A stretch of 64,000 nt of DNA, taken from Terriglobia bacterium (GTDB lineage: Bacteria; Acidobacteriota; Terriglobia; Terriglobales; Acidobacteriaceae). Below the pieces are notes generated by a model. That model was not told the origin of the DNA and did no database searches. It saw only the letters and a program-made list of their open reading frames with translations. This document shows, piece after piece, positions 1 through 8,454 of this stretch. Position 1 is the stretch's first letter; the number at the start of each line of letters is the position of its first letter. The stretch is from contig JAIQGE010000019.1 of the NCBI GenBank assembly GCA_020072815.1, positions 62,001 to 126,000 on the forward strand. Reading direction: 5' to 3'. The position numbers were made by a program, and so were the translations under genes.

Positions 1-1199
1 TGGCGGACATCCAGAACATCTTGCATGAGTCCATTACCGGCAACCGCATCGTCAAGGCCTTTACCATGGAGCGATGGGAGATTGACCGCTTTCGCGCCGC
101 GGCCAAGAAACTGCTGAAGGCCAATCTGAAGTCGGTGGCCGCCCAGGCCATCAGCTCGCCGCTGATGGAGATTATCGGATCGGTGGCCGTGGCCGCGCTG
201 CTGGTGCTGGGCCGCAACCAGATCAAGACCGGCGCCATGACCACGGGAATTTTTCTCACCTTCATCATCGCCGTGTTCAAACTCTACGACCCCGTCCGCA
301 AGATGGCCTTCTTCAACAACAGTTTTCAGCAGGCGCTGGGCGCGTCGTCAGAGATTTTCCGCTTCCTGGATGAAGAAGACGAAATCAAGGAGCGTTCCGG
401 GGCCATCGCTCTGCCGGCGTTCCGCGAGCGCATTCGCTTTGAGAACCTAAGCTTCTCTTACGCCGGCGCCAGCGGCAGCGAACCCGACATTCTGCGCGAG
501 GTCAACCTGGAAGTGCGCTCCGGAGAAGTGGTGGCCATTGTCGGCTCCAGCGGCGCGGGCAAGAGCACGCTGATGCAGTTGATCCCCCGGTTTTTTGACG
601 TGACCGGCGGCGCCGTGAAAATTGACGGTCACGATGTGCGCGACGTCACCCTGGCTTCGCTGCGCGCGCAGATCGGCATCGTCACCCAGGACACCATTCT
701 GTTTAATGACACGGTGCGCAACAACATCGCTTACGGCCAGCCCGACGTGCCCCAGGACGCTGTCATCACCGCAGCCAAGGCCGCTCTGGCCCATGACTTC
801 ATTGAGAAAATGCCCGAAGGCTATGACAGCGTGATCGGCGAACGCGGGTTGCGGCTCTCCGGCGGCGAACGCCAGCGCATCGCCATTGCCCGCGCGCTGC
901 TGAAGAACGCTCCAATCCTTATTCTGGATGAAGCCACTTCCGCGTTGGACGCCGAATCGGAGTCGCTGGTGCAGGCCGCGCTGCACAACCTGATGAGCGG
1001 ACGAACGGTGCTGGTCATCGCCCACCGCCTGGCCACCATCCGCCGCGTGGACCGTATCGTGGTGCTGGAGCACGGTTGCATCGCCGACTCCGGCACGCAT
1101 GACGACTTGTTGACCCGGCTGGGCACCTACCGCAAACTTTATGAATTGCAGTTTATGGATTTAGAGCCGAAAATGAGCGAAGAAGAAATTCGGGGCTAA
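1..1199 (+). CDS. ABC exporter, fused permease-ATPase (MsbA-like), 5' truncated by window edge
   Basis: The frame is open from the window edge, so the N-terminus and first transmembrane helices lie outside. What remains is the end of the ABC transmembrane domain and a complete nucleotide-binding domain. Visible motifs are Walker A GSSGAGKST (bases 543-569), Q-loop GIVTQDTILFND, signature LSGGERQR (from 855), Walker B ILILDEATSALD (from 915) and the switch histidine in VIAHRL. A permease fused to its own ATPase is typical of half-size exporters such as MsbA, which flips lipid A-core across the inner membrane, or BmrA-type drug/lipid exporters. lpxD lies about 5 kb downstream, which fits lipid A export but does not prove it. 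The stop is 34 bases before yicC, so co-transcription is likely. Confidence 0.9.
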   Translation, partial: ADIQNILHESITGNRIVKAFTMERWEIDRFRAAAKKLLKANLKSVAAQAISSPLMEIIGSVAVAALLVLGRNQIKTGAMTTGIFLTFIIAVFKLYDPVRKMAFFNNSFQQALGASSEIFRFLDEEDEIKERSGAIALPAFRERIRFENLSFSYAGASGSEPDILREVNLEVRSGEVVAIVGSSGAGKSTLMQLIPRFFDVTGGAVKIDGHDVRDVTLASLRAQIGIVTQDTILFNDTVRNNIAYGQPDVPQDAVITAAKAALAHDFIEKMPEGYDSVIGERGLRLSGGERQRIAIARALLKNAPILILDEATSALDAESESLVQAALHNLMSGRTVLVIAHRLATIRRVDRIVVLEHGCIADSGTHDDLLTRLGTYRKLYELQFMDLEPKMSEEEIRG

Positions 1200-1233
1200 T
1201 ACTAGGGCTGCAAGGATTTTTGCCAATCAATCT

Positions 1234-2127
1234 ATGTCCATCCGATCCATGACCGGGTTCGCGCAGGTGAAGGCCCAGGCCGGGGAAGGCGTTTCCTTCA
1301 CCCTGTCGCTCAAGTCCGTGAACCACCGTTTTCTTGATCCCCAACTGCGCCTGCCCGCGGACATGGATGAGCTGGAAATGAAAATCCGCCGCGCGCTGAA
1401 AGAACGCCTGGCGCGCGGGCACGTGGAGGTCACGCTGGCCGTGGACCGCCGCGGGGTTGAGGGCTTTGATTTCAACCGCGAACTGGTGGGCGGATACGTG
1501 TCGGCGTTTCGCAAAGCGGCCAGGGAATTCGGCACCGTGGGCGAACCTGACTTGAACGTGGTGTTTCGCATGCCGGGCGCGCTGGGTGAGAGCGCCAGCC
1601 TGGACGGCAATTTTCAATCGGCGGTCATGGCCAGCCTTGATCAGGCCGTGGAAAAGCTCAACGTGATGCGCGAGCATGAAGGTCGCGACACCACCGCCGA
1701 GCTTCGCCGCCGCCTCAAGGTCCTGGAAGACGCGGCCGAAGAAGTTTCCAAAATGCGCGCCGCCGTGACCCGAGCCGTGATGGAAAAAGTCCGCGGACGC
1801 ATGCAGGAGCTTCTGGACAACGCCAACGCCAAAGCCGACCCTGACCGCATCCTGCAGGAAGCGGCCCTGCTGGCCGAACGCAGTGACGTGCAGGAAGAAC
1901 TGGTCCGCCTGCAGACCCACATCGAGCACTTCCGCAAATTGCTGGATCAGGGCGGCGAAGTGGGCAAGAAGCTGGATTTTCTTCTGCAGGAGCTGAATCG
2001 CGAGAGCAACACCATGCTCTCCAAGACCTCCGGCGTCACCGGGGAAGGCCTGCGCATCACCGAACTGGGCCTGCTGATGAAATCAGAGATTGAAAAATGC
2101 CGCGAACAGGTGCAGAACCTGGAATGA
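1234..2127 (+). CDS. yicC: YicC/YloC family endoribonuclease
   Basis: A 297-residue protein opening with the family hallmark IRSMTGFAQ and ending in the conserved C-terminal region (LNRESNTMLSKT, then MKSEIEKCREQVQNLE), the former DUF1732. Length is normal for the family (about 290). Family members are RNases; in E. coli YicC influences sRNA turnover. The central part, about residues 140-230, is rich in charged helix and probably coiled coil. The gene overlaps gmk by four bases (ATGA), so the two are translationally coupled. The yicC-gmk-rpoZ-coaBC order is common in bacteria and supports the call. Confidence 0.93.
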   Translation: MSIRSMTGFAQVKAQAGEGVSFTLSLKSVNHRFLDPQLRLPADMDELEMKIRRALKERLARGHVEVTLAVDRRGVEGFDFNRELVGGYVSAFRKAAREFGTVGEPDLNVVFRMPGALGESASLDGNFQSAVMASLDQAVEKLNVMREHEGRDTTAELRRRLKVLEDAAEEVSKMRAAVTRAVMEKVRGRMQELLDNANAKADPDRILQEAALLAERSDVQEELVRLQTHIEHFRKLLDQGGEVGKKLDFLLQELNRESNTMLSKTSGVTGEGLRITELGLLMKSEIEKCREQVQNLE

Positions 2128-2819
2128 GCGGAATCCTTTTTATCATCTCTGCGCCTTCCGGCTCCGGCAAATCAACCTTGGTGAATGAGCTGCGCAAGTT
2201 TGTGCCGAACCTGGAGTTCTCCGTTTCGTACACCACGCGGCCTCCGCGCGGCAGCGAGCAAGACGGCCGCGAATACCATTTCATCGCGCGCGAAGAGTTT
2301 GAGCGGATGATCGCGGCGGACGGCTTCTTTGAATACGCGGAAGTCTTCGGCAACTATTACGGCACCGCAAAAAGCGTGCTGGCCGATGCCGCCCGCGCTG
2401 GCAACGATCTGCTTTTGGATATTGACGTCCAGGGTGAGCGCCAGGTCAAGCTGCGCATGCCGGACGCGGTGAGCATCTTCGTGTTGCCGCCCAGCCGCGC
2501 GGAGCTGGAGTCGCGCTTGCGCAAGCGCAGCATCAGCGAGAACGTCCACCCCAATGAGATCCGCCGCCGGTTGGACACGGCCCGCCGGGAGATTGAGAAC
2601 TATCCCAATTACGACTATATTTTGGTAAACGACCACCTGGAGCAATCCGTGGACCGGCTGGTGGCGATTGTCCTGGGTGAGCGTATTCGGCGTTCAGGGA
2701 AACCCCCGGCGCCGGACCAGAAACATTACTTAATGAATGCGGAGAAATGCCTGAAGTCCAGAATGGAGCAGGAAATCAGGGCTATTCTGGATTCATTCCG
2801 CTTCCCTCCGCAGGCGTGA
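2124..2819 (+). CDS. gmk: Guanylate kinase
   Basis: Converts GMP to GDP with ATP in the cytoplasm. The start is placed at the ATG that overlaps the yicC stop, giving MSGILFIISAPSGSGKST with the P-loop at residues 10-17; an earlier in-frame start at 2097 would lie inside yicC and adds residues with no family match. Other guanylate kinase features are the GMP-binding stretch SYTTRPPRGSEQDGREYHF, the EYAEVFGNYYGT segment and DIDVQGERQVK. The protein is 231 residues, slightly longer than the usual 205-210 because of a C-terminal extension after LGERIRRSGK. It sits mid-operon between yicC and rpoZ. Confidence 0.96.
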   Translation: MSGILFIISAPSGSGKSTLVNELRKFVPNLEFSVSYTTRPPRGSEQDGREYHFIAREEFERMIAADGFFEYAEVFGNYYGTAKSVLADAARAGNDLLLDIDVQGERQVKLRMPDAVSIFVLPPSRAELESRLRKRSISENVHPNEIRRRLDTARREIENYPNYDYILVNDHLEQSVDRLVAIVLGERIRRSGKPPAPDQKHYLMNAEKCLKSRMEQEIRAILDSFRFPPQA

Positions 2820-2846
2820 TCTCAAAAGCATGAGGTGATGATCGCC

Positions 2847-3062
2847 ATGAAACTCAAAGACGGCTTTGACAGCAACTATCGCTATGTCCTGGTGGCGGCG
2901 CGGCGCGCGCGCCAGCTTTCCGGCGGCGCTCCCCCGCTGGTCAACACCAGTTCGCGCAAAGTCTGCAAGATTGCCCAGGAAGAAATTGACGCCGGCAAAG
3001 TGCAGTTCGTGCAGGGCCAGGCCGCGGCCCCTGCGCCTCCGGAAAAACCGCCGGAGAAGTAG
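2847..3062 (+). CDS. rpoZ: RNA polymerase omega subunit
   Basis: A small acidic-tailed protein of about 71 residues with the omega features FDSNYRYVLVAARRARQL and SSRKVCKIAQEEIDAGKV. Omega helps assemble the beta' subunit of RNA polymerase. The start is chosen at 2847 because a Shine-Dalgarno-like AGGTG (2833-2837) lies nine bases upstream; in-frame GTG at 2835 and ATG at 2838 are alternatives that would add four or three residues. The tail after residue 55 is low-complexity Ala/Pro (AAAPAPPEKPPEK). Position directly after gmk is the standard location for rpoZ. Confidence 0.9.
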   Translation: MKLKDGFDSNYRYVLVAARRARQLSGGAPPLVNTSSRKVCKIAQEEIDAGKVQFVQGQAAAPAPPEKPPEK

Positions 3063-3149
3063 CTGGTTTTCCTCTGGAGCACGACCCCCAACCTGCTCTC
3101 TCCTCCTGAGGCTCGCTGGGTTTAGCGATGATCGGCGCAATTCGCTGAA

Positions 3150-3260
3150 CTAAGCGCCGTAGGCGCGACCAGAGGTTAGCCCACCCTAAGGCGAGCGAAC
3201 GCGAAGCCGTAAGGGTGGGTTGGCATGAAGATGAAGTTGAGCCCCGGAGGGGCGACACAG
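3150..3260. repeat. Cluster of REP-like hairpins between rpoZ and coaBC
   Basis: Three short palindromes follow one another in this non-coding gap: GCGCC-gta-GGCGC (3154-3166), an imperfect stem CCACCCTAAGGC / GCCGTAAGGGTGG (3181-3192 with 3206-3218), and GCCCC-gga-GGGGC (3241-3253) followed by GACACAG. The stem-plus-GCGACAC pattern recurs at 45.8-46.0 kb and 46.5 kb around the RAYT transposase. No coding frame is convincing here. Confidence 0.6.
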
Positions 3261-3342
3261 TTTTGTCGCGCAAGCGAAGTGCCCGAGCCCTACCCACACA
3301 GGTAACTATGAGCCTCTTACCGGCCAGGACTACAATCTCCCT

Positions 3343-4557
3343 ATGAAGGTCGCTCTGGGCGTTACCGGTGGAATCGCAGCTTACAAAGCCGCGGAACTGG
3401 TGCGCTTACTTCAGGACCGCGGCGTCCGCGTGCAGGTGGTGATGACCCGCGCCGCCCAGGAGTTTGTGCGGCCTCTTACCTTTGCCGCGCTCAGCGGCGA
3501 AAAAGTGATTACCGATCTTTTCGGCGCCGATGCCGAACAGCCCAACATTGATTCCGCCGTGGAGCACATTGCGGTGGCGCAGGCCATTGACGCCCTGGTG
3601 GTTGCGCCGGCCACCGCGGACGTCATCGCCAAATTCGCCCACGGCGAAGCCAATGATTTTTTGACGACATTGTTTCTCGCCACCACCGCGCCCGTCGTCG
3701 TGGCGCCGGCGATGAACGTAAACATGTGGGAGAACGCCGCCACGCAAGCCAACATTGAGACGCTCAAGCAGCGCGGCGTGAAGGTGGTAAGCCCTGACAG
3801 CGGTTATCTGGCGTGCGGCATGATCGGCGCCGGACGCCTGGCCGCCAATGACAAAATTGTGGACGCGGTGCTGGCCGTGCTGGGCGCTGCGCCCGACTTG
3901 GCGGGCGAAACCGTACTCATTACCGCCGGCGGCACGCGCGAACCGATTGATCCCGTGCGCTACATCGGCAACCGCTCCAGCGGCAAAATGGGTTACGCCT
4001 TGGCGGAGGCGGCGTTGCGTCGCGGTGCCAAAGTGATTTTGATCAGCGGCCCCACCGCGCTCAAGCCGCCTTCGGCCGCGGAGTTCGTCGCGGTGCAAAC
4101 TGCCAAAGAAATGCGCGAAGCCGTGCTGGCGCACCTGGATCGCGCTACCATCGTGATCAAGGCCGCCGCCGTGGCCGACTTCACCGTCCGCAACGCCGCC
4201 GACCAGAAGATCAAACGCAAAGGTCCGGTGACGCTGGAGCTGGAGCCGACGGCCGACATCCTGGCTGAAGTGGGCGCAAAGAAGGGCGCGCGCATCGTGG
4301 TCGGCTTCGCCGCCGAAACCCAGGACACTCTGGAAAACGCCCGCAAGAAGCTGGAGAGCAAATCGCTGGATGCCATCGTGCTCAACGATGTTTCCCGCCC
4401 CGGCATCGGTTTTGATTCGGAACGCAACGCGGTCACCATCCTCACGCCGCATGGCGAGGAAGCCGTTCCGGAAATGACCAAGTGGGAAGTCGCGCATCGC
4501 GTGCTGGACGCTGTGGTCAAGATCAAAGCCGAGCGAACCACAAAAGTGGCCCGCTGA
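3343..4557 (+). CDS. coaBC: Bifunctional phosphopantothenoylcysteine decarboxylase / phosphopantothenate-cysteine ligase
   Basis: Two consecutive steps of coenzyme A synthesis: ligation of cysteine to 4'-phosphopantothenate (CoaB) and FMN-dependent decarboxylation (CoaC). The N-terminal flavoprotein domain shows GVTGGIAAYKA (FMN binding), AVEHIAVAQ with the catalytic histidine, the PAMNVNMWENAATQ clamp and ACGMIGAGRLA with the active-site cysteine at residue 158. The CoaB half from about residue 190 shows TAGGTREPIDPVRYIGNRSSGKMG, the KIKRKG lysine motif and NDVSRPGIGFDSERNAVTIL. The 404-residue length matches the fused enzyme. It starts 280 bases after rpoZ, separated by REP-like hairpins. 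Confidence 0.97.
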   Translation: MKVALGVTGGIAAYKAAELVRLLQDRGVRVQVVMTRAAQEFVRPLTFAALSGEKVITDLFGADAEQPNIDSAVEHIAVAQAIDALVVAPATADVIAKFAHGEANDFLTTLFLATTAPVVVAPAMNVNMWENAATQANIETLKQRGVKVVSPDSGYLACGMIGAGRLAANDKIVDAVLAVLGAAPDLAGETVLITAGGTREPIDPVRYIGNRSSGKMGYALAEAALRRGAKVILISGPTALKPPSAAEFVAVQTAKEMREAVLAHLDRATIVIKAAAVADFTVRNAADQKIKRKGPVTLELEPTADILAEVGAKKGARIVVGFAAETQDTLENARKKLESKSLDAIVLNDVSRPGIGFDSERNAVTILTPHGEEAVPEMTKWEVAHRVLDAVVKIKAERTTKVAR

Positions 4558-4609
4558 TAGCAGTTCTTCTCTGTTCCGCAACCCATCGCTTCAATTAGAC
4601 TGTCCTGCC

Positions 4610-5425
4610 ATGCCGAAACCTCTGGACGCCGCCACAAAAAAACAGCTCGCTGATCGCGTGAACTATTACCGCGAGATGGGCATCTACGATTTCTATCGTC
4701 GAACTGGAGAAGGCATCGTCGAAGAAAGCGGCGAAGCCTCTGTGGCCGAGGCCCCCATGGCCGCCGGCAGGGAAGCCGCCGGCTCAACGCCCGCCGAAAT
4801 TGCTGCACCGGCCCAGAGGGCAACGGCGCAATTGCCCGTCATCACCGACAAGCCCGCGGCGCTGCAAGCCATTCGCGACGAAATCGGCGACTGCGCGCGC
4901 TGCCGTCTGCACAAGGGCCGCACCAACCTGGTGTTTGGCGTGGGCAATGTCAACGCGGACATCATGTTCGTGGGCGAAGGTCCTGGCGCCGACGAAGACG
5001 CGCAAGGCGAACCCTTTGTCGGCCGCGCCGGACAACTACTGAACAACATGATCGCCGCCATGGGCATTCGCCGCGAGGACGTGTACATCGCCAACGTGGT
5101 CAAATGCCGTCCCCCGGGCAACCGTACGCCGGAAAAAGACGAGTGCGACACATGCTCGCCGTTCCTGATGAGCCAGATTGCCGTGATCCAGCCGAAAGTT
5201 ATCGTGGCCTTGGGCGCGGTCTCCGCCAAAAACCTGCTGGCGATGAATGATTCCATGGCCAACCTGCGCGGGCGCTGGTATGACTTCCGCGGCGCCAAGC
5301 TGGCCGTCACCTATCACCCCGCGTATCTGCTGCGCGACCCGCGGCAAAAAAAAGAAGCGTGGAAAGACCTCCAGATGGTCATGAAATACCTGGGCCTGCA
5401 AGCTCCGGCAAAGCCGCAAGAGTAG
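4610..5425 (+). CDS. Uracil-DNA glycosylase, family 4 (4Fe-4S type)
   Basis: Removes uracil from DNA in base-excision repair. After a variable N-terminal region of about 90 residues comes CARC (Cys95 and Cys98), then [20 protein letters not shown], the family 4/5 active-site motif with the acidic and uracil-binding residues, [14 protein letters not shown], and the second cysteine group in [10 protein letters not shown]. The C-terminal motif is [12 protein letters not shown], where the histidine belongs to motif 2. The cysteine arrangement fits an iron-sulfur cluster as in thermophile and mycobacterial UdgA. The gene is 52 bases after coaBC, probably the same transcript. Confidence 0.93.
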   Translation: MPKPLDAATKKQLADRVNYYREMGIYDFYRRTGEGIVEESGEASVAEAPMAAGREAAGSTPAEIAAPAQRATAQLPVITDKPAALQAIRDEIGDCARCRLHKGRTNLVFGVGNVNADIMFVGEGPGADEDAQGEPFVGRAGQLLNNMIAAMGIRREDVYIANVVKCRPPGNRTPEKDECDTCSPFLMSQIAVIQPKVIVALGAVSAKNLLAMNDSMANLRGRWYDFRGAKLAVTYHPAYLLRDPRQKKEAWKDLQMVMKYLGLQAPAKPQE

Positions 5426-5501
5426 GAATCATTCCAGGCCAGAGAGCCGCAAACATAGACCCGCCCCCGGCCGACCAGCGATTGTGTTCTTGCGCGATTA
5501 G

Positions 5502-5852
5502 TTAGTGGTTGGAATTCACTACTTGGGCGGTCGCCGACTCCTGCGTTAGCCGCACTTCGATTGCCCCTTCATCATTCTTATGGAGAGCGGGGCCAGAGTA
5601 ATTATGCGTGTGGCCTTGCGCGTCAGCGAACTGGATTTTCAACGGCCCGGTCTCCAGCGGCTTGATCTTGTACTGAAAGCTCTTGCCCGGCTCCAGCACA
5701 TTGACGCCGAAGGTGGCCCCGGGATAATCCACCACAATCGTGGACACCGGCTGCTGGCTGGCGTTGACCAAGGTGACTTGCACCACGCGCGAGCGGCATC
5801 CCGTCGCGATCAGCAGAACCAATAGAACGAAAGCACTCCTGCGCAAGATCAT
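5502..5852 (-). CDS. Small predicted lipoprotein of unknown function
   Basis: 116 residues with a type II signal peptide: MILRR, hydrophobic core AFVLLVLLIATG, then Cys19 in the lipobox LIATGC. The mature part looks like an all-beta domain (VQVTLVNASQQPVSTIVVDY), similar in feel to small immunoglobulin-like envelope lipoproteins, but I do not recognise a named family. The start overlaps the stop of the upstream response regulator by four bases (5849-5852), implying coupled translation. The function may relate to the envelope-linked genes upstream (lpxD), but that is inference. Confidence 0.75.
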   Translation of the reverse strand: MILRRSAFVLLVLLIATGCRSRVVQVTLVNASQQPVSTIVVDYPGATFGVNVLEPGKSFQYKIKPLETGPLKIQFADAQGHTHNYSGPALHKNDEGAIEVRLTQESATAQVVNSNH

Positions 5853-6607
5853 TTCTTTTCGATCACCCGCGCGCTCAGCACTGCGCCGTTGCGGTTGTCA
5901 TGCAGCTTTAATGGGAAGACCAGAATGTTCCAGTTCCAGCGCTGGCGCTTTTTGGCGGGAAGAGGCGGTAGCCCGCGGAAGCTGCGGTCCACGTAGGTTT
6001 CGCGCGTGTCAGCCACGGTGCGCAGAATGTCTTTCCACTCGCCGCCCAGTTCGGGAAATTCATCAAAGCGGTTCTTGCCGATGAACCACGTCCGCTTCTT
6101 GTCGTAGAGACGGGCAAAGTATTCGTTCACGTATTCCCAGTTGCCGTCGCGGTCCAGGACTTCCAGCACCACGTCGTCGCCCATGGCCATGGCAATGCGT
6201 GAATAGAAGAAGTCGCGGGCGTCCACCACCACCGGCTTGCCGCGGCGCTTGGCCTCAAAGGAACGCAGCGCGGCCAGCAGGTCGTCCACGGAACTGTAGC
6301 CCTTGAGCAGGTGCATGTCTTCCACGCCGCCGAACTTCCGTTCCAGCGTTGCCGAAAGAATGATGATCGGCACTTCCGGGCGCTTGTCGCGCAGCGACTG
6401 GGCGACTTCCGTGCCGAACTGGCCCGCGCCCAGGTGGTAATCCAGCACGGCGATGTCAATTTCATGCAAGTGCGTTTCCGCCTCTTGCACAGAAGCGGAC
6501 GTCACCGCCTCATATCCGTTCTGGCGCAAGATGGCTGCGCGCAGAATCAGATTGTCATGCTGGTCGTCCAGCAGAAGCACGCGGATTGGTCGTTTGCCGG
6601 TTTCCAT
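5849..6607 (-). CDS. Response regulator with C-terminal PAS-like domain
   Basis: 252 residues. The N-terminal receiver domain shows the acidic pair Asp14-Asp15 (LLLDDQ), the phosphoacceptor Asp56 in AVLDYHLG, the ILSAT switch serine and a conserved lysine in LLKGY. After a linker near residue 125 the second half (VVLEVLDRDGNWEYVNEYFARLYD and FPLKLHDNRNGAVLSARVI) resembles a PAS sensor fold rather than a DNA-binding output domain. No kinase lies next to it, so it is an orphan regulator. It is followed with four-base overlap by a small lipoprotein and preceded by lpxD 42 bases upstream, suggesting one minus-strand transcript. Confidence 0.82.
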   Translation of the reverse strand: METGKRPIRVLLLDDQHDNLILRAAILRQNGYEAVTSASVQEAETHLHEIDIAVLDYHLGAGQFGTEVAQSLRDKRPEVPIIILSATLERKFGGVEDMHLLKGYSSVDDLLAALRSFEAKRRGKPVVVDARDFFYSRIAMAMGDDVVLEVLDRDGNWEYVNEYFARLYDKKRTWFIGKNRFDEFPELGGEWKDILRTVADTRETYVDRSFRGLPPLPAKKRQRWNWNILVFPLKLHDNRNGAVLSARVIEKK

Positions 6608-6649
6608 TCAGGTCTTCGGTCTAAAGCTGATTCTTGTGGTTTGCCGCGA

Positions 6650-7663
6650 TCATTCGTCTTCGCCGGACTTGCCGGCATCGCGCACGGCTTTGGCAAGTTC
6701 CGGCAGCCGGTTGAAAATGGCCACGCTGCGCAGCCACTGTTTGTTGTCGAAAGCCGGACTGCCGCTGACTACCGCGCCAGGCTCAATATCGCCATGCGTG
6801 CCGGACTGCGCGGTGACCACCACGCCGTCGCCCAGCTTGCAATGTCCGGCAATGCCCGCCTGTCCGGCGAGAATCACGTTCTTGCCCAGCTCGGTGGAGC
6901 CAGCCAGCCCCACCTGCGCGCACAACAGACCATTTTCTCCCACGACGCAGTTGTGGCCCACCTGGACCAGGTTGTCCAGCTTGCAGCCGCGGCCGATTCG
7001 GGTTTCTCCCAGGCTGGCGCGATCAATGCAGCTATTGGCCTGGACTTCCACGTCATCTTCAATCACCACGATGCCGGTCTGCGGGATTTTGTGCCAGCGG
7101 CCTTCATCATCTTTGGCAAAGCCGAAGCCGTCCGAGCCCACCACCACGCCGTTGTGGAGCAGCACGTTGTTGCCGATCCGGCAGTTCTCGCGCACGGCGA
7201 CATGCGAGTGGGCGAAAAAGTTGTTGCCGATCCGGACTCCGCGGTAAATCACCACGTGCGGCAGCAGCGTGCAGTTCTCGCCGATTTCCACGCCGGCCTC
7301 AATCACCACGTGAGCGCCGATGGACGCGTTGGCCCCGATCTTCGCCGATGGATGCACTACCGCCGAAGGATGGACGCCGGAATCGTACTTCGGCGCCTGG
7401 TAGAAAAGCTCCATCACTCGTGCGTACGCCAGGTGCGGGTTCCGTGTGCGCAGGCTGGGCTTTTCCAGGACCGGAAACTTCTCATCCACAATCAGCGCGG
7501 AAGCCAGCGTGGTCTTGGCGGCCGCGGCGTATTTCTTGTTGGCGATGAAGGTGATCTTGCCCGGCGCCGCGGATTCCACTCCGGCCACGCCGGTGATTTC
7601 CGCGTCCGCGTCCGGCGGCTCCAGCCTGGCTCCTATCCTGGCGGCAATGTCCTTGAGCTTCAT
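6650..7663 (-). CDS. lpxD: UDP-3-O-acylglucosamine N-acyltransferase
   Basis: Third step of lipid A synthesis: transfers a 3-hydroxyacyl chain from ACP to the 2-amino group of UDP-3-O-acylglucosamine. An N-terminal uridine-binding domain (about residues 1-100, with [16 protein letters not shown]) is followed by a long run of hexapeptide repeats forming a left-handed beta helix, such as [20 protein letters not shown]. The catalytic histidine is in [13 protein letters not shown]. Length 337 matches the family (about 340). Presence of lpxD says the cell makes an LPS-type outer membrane. The other lpx genes are not in the window. Confidence 0.95.
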   Translation of the reverse strand: MKLKDIAARIGARLEPPDADAEITGVAGVESAAPGKITFIANKKYAAAAKTTLASALIVDEKFPVLEKPSLRTRNPHLAYARVMELFYQAPKYDSGVHPSAVVHPSAKIGANASIGAHVVIEAGVEIGENCTLLPHVVIYRGVRIGNNFFAHSHVAVRENCRIGNNVLLHNGVVVGSDGFGFAKDDEGRWHKIPQTGIVVIEDDVEVQANSCIDRASLGETRIGRGCKLDNLVQVGHNCVVGENGLLCAQVGLAGSTELGKNVILAGQAGIAGHCKLGDGVVVTAQSGTHGDIEPGAVVSGSPAFDNKQWLRSVAIFNRLPELAKAVRDAGKSGEDE

Positions 7664-7746
7664 GGGTCACAAATCCTCGAGCGTTGCCAGGCAACTGCCC
7701 GAACCCGTGATTGTAAAGGGTAGGCGGCGAAGTGTCCGAACAAAAA

Positions 7747-8226
7747 TCACTGCGGTTCGGTAAACAGGGTTTCCTGGCGCGCGTCCTGGGCGGTTTTGCG
7801 GCGCGCTTCCGGCCGCCCTATCACCGCCAGAACGCTCATCTCTTCCAACGATGTCTTGGGCACAAAGATCCGCTGGGTGTTGCCTCGCGTGTCCGGCGGA
7901 GTGATCAGGTAGCCTTCCGGAGCAAGCTGCACCAGATCGTTGGGCATCATGCCTTCCAGCACGTCATTGTCCGTGAACTTCAGGCGGACCCAGAGCCCTT
8001 CCGTCCGCGGACGCGTGGTAAAAGTCTTGCGGCCGGCGCCGGAAGGTTCGCTGAAATCGCGCACAAAATCCACGCTCTTGATCTCCGCCAGATCAATCAG
8101 CACCACTTTCCCCGCGGGGTTGAGCAGTTCCAGCTTGCCTTCCACGATAAAACGCGGGGCCACGTACCCGCTGAGGGAGTCGCGGCCCATTTTTCTTACG
8201 ATCACCTTTTTGTGGGTGGAAGGCAT
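7747..8226 (-). CDS. Conserved hypothetical protein, acidobacterial type
   Basis: 159 residues, no signal peptide or membrane segment. It opens with basic VIVRKMGRDSLSGYVAPRFIVEGKLELLN and continues in predicted short beta strands (KVVLIDLAEIKSVDFVRDF, LWVRLKFTDNDVLEGMMPNDL, YLITPPDTRGNTQRIFVPK). The strand-rich pattern recalls small beta-barrel domains (PilZ- or Sm-like) found in proteins annotated DUF6982, but I am not certain of that assignment. It is 83 bases upstream of lpxD on the same strand and may share its transcript. Confidence 0.7.
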   Translation of the reverse strand: MPSTHKKVIVRKMGRDSLSGYVAPRFIVEGKLELLNPAGKVVLIDLAEIKSVDFVRDFSEPSGAGRKTFTTRPRTEGLWVRLKFTDNDVLEGMMPNDLVQLAPEGYLITPPDTRGNTQRIFVPKTSLEEMSVLAVIGRPEARRKTAQDARQETLFTEPQ

Positions 8227-8454
8227 GCTTGCAGACTGATTCTCGCACCGATTGCGGAGGCATCAAAGACGCCACCACCGGTTGTACGGCAAAGGGTAGC
8301 CAAAGGGTTAACCTTTGTGATATCGTCTAGGGTTTGTGCAGCTTCCTGCGGCGGCCGTCTAAACCTTGTATAACGTGCGACTTACGAAGAATCCAGGAGA
8401 GTGGTGGATCTGTCTGGCCCAGGGCCGGGCGGGTCGTGGTGTATTTCTGAGCTG

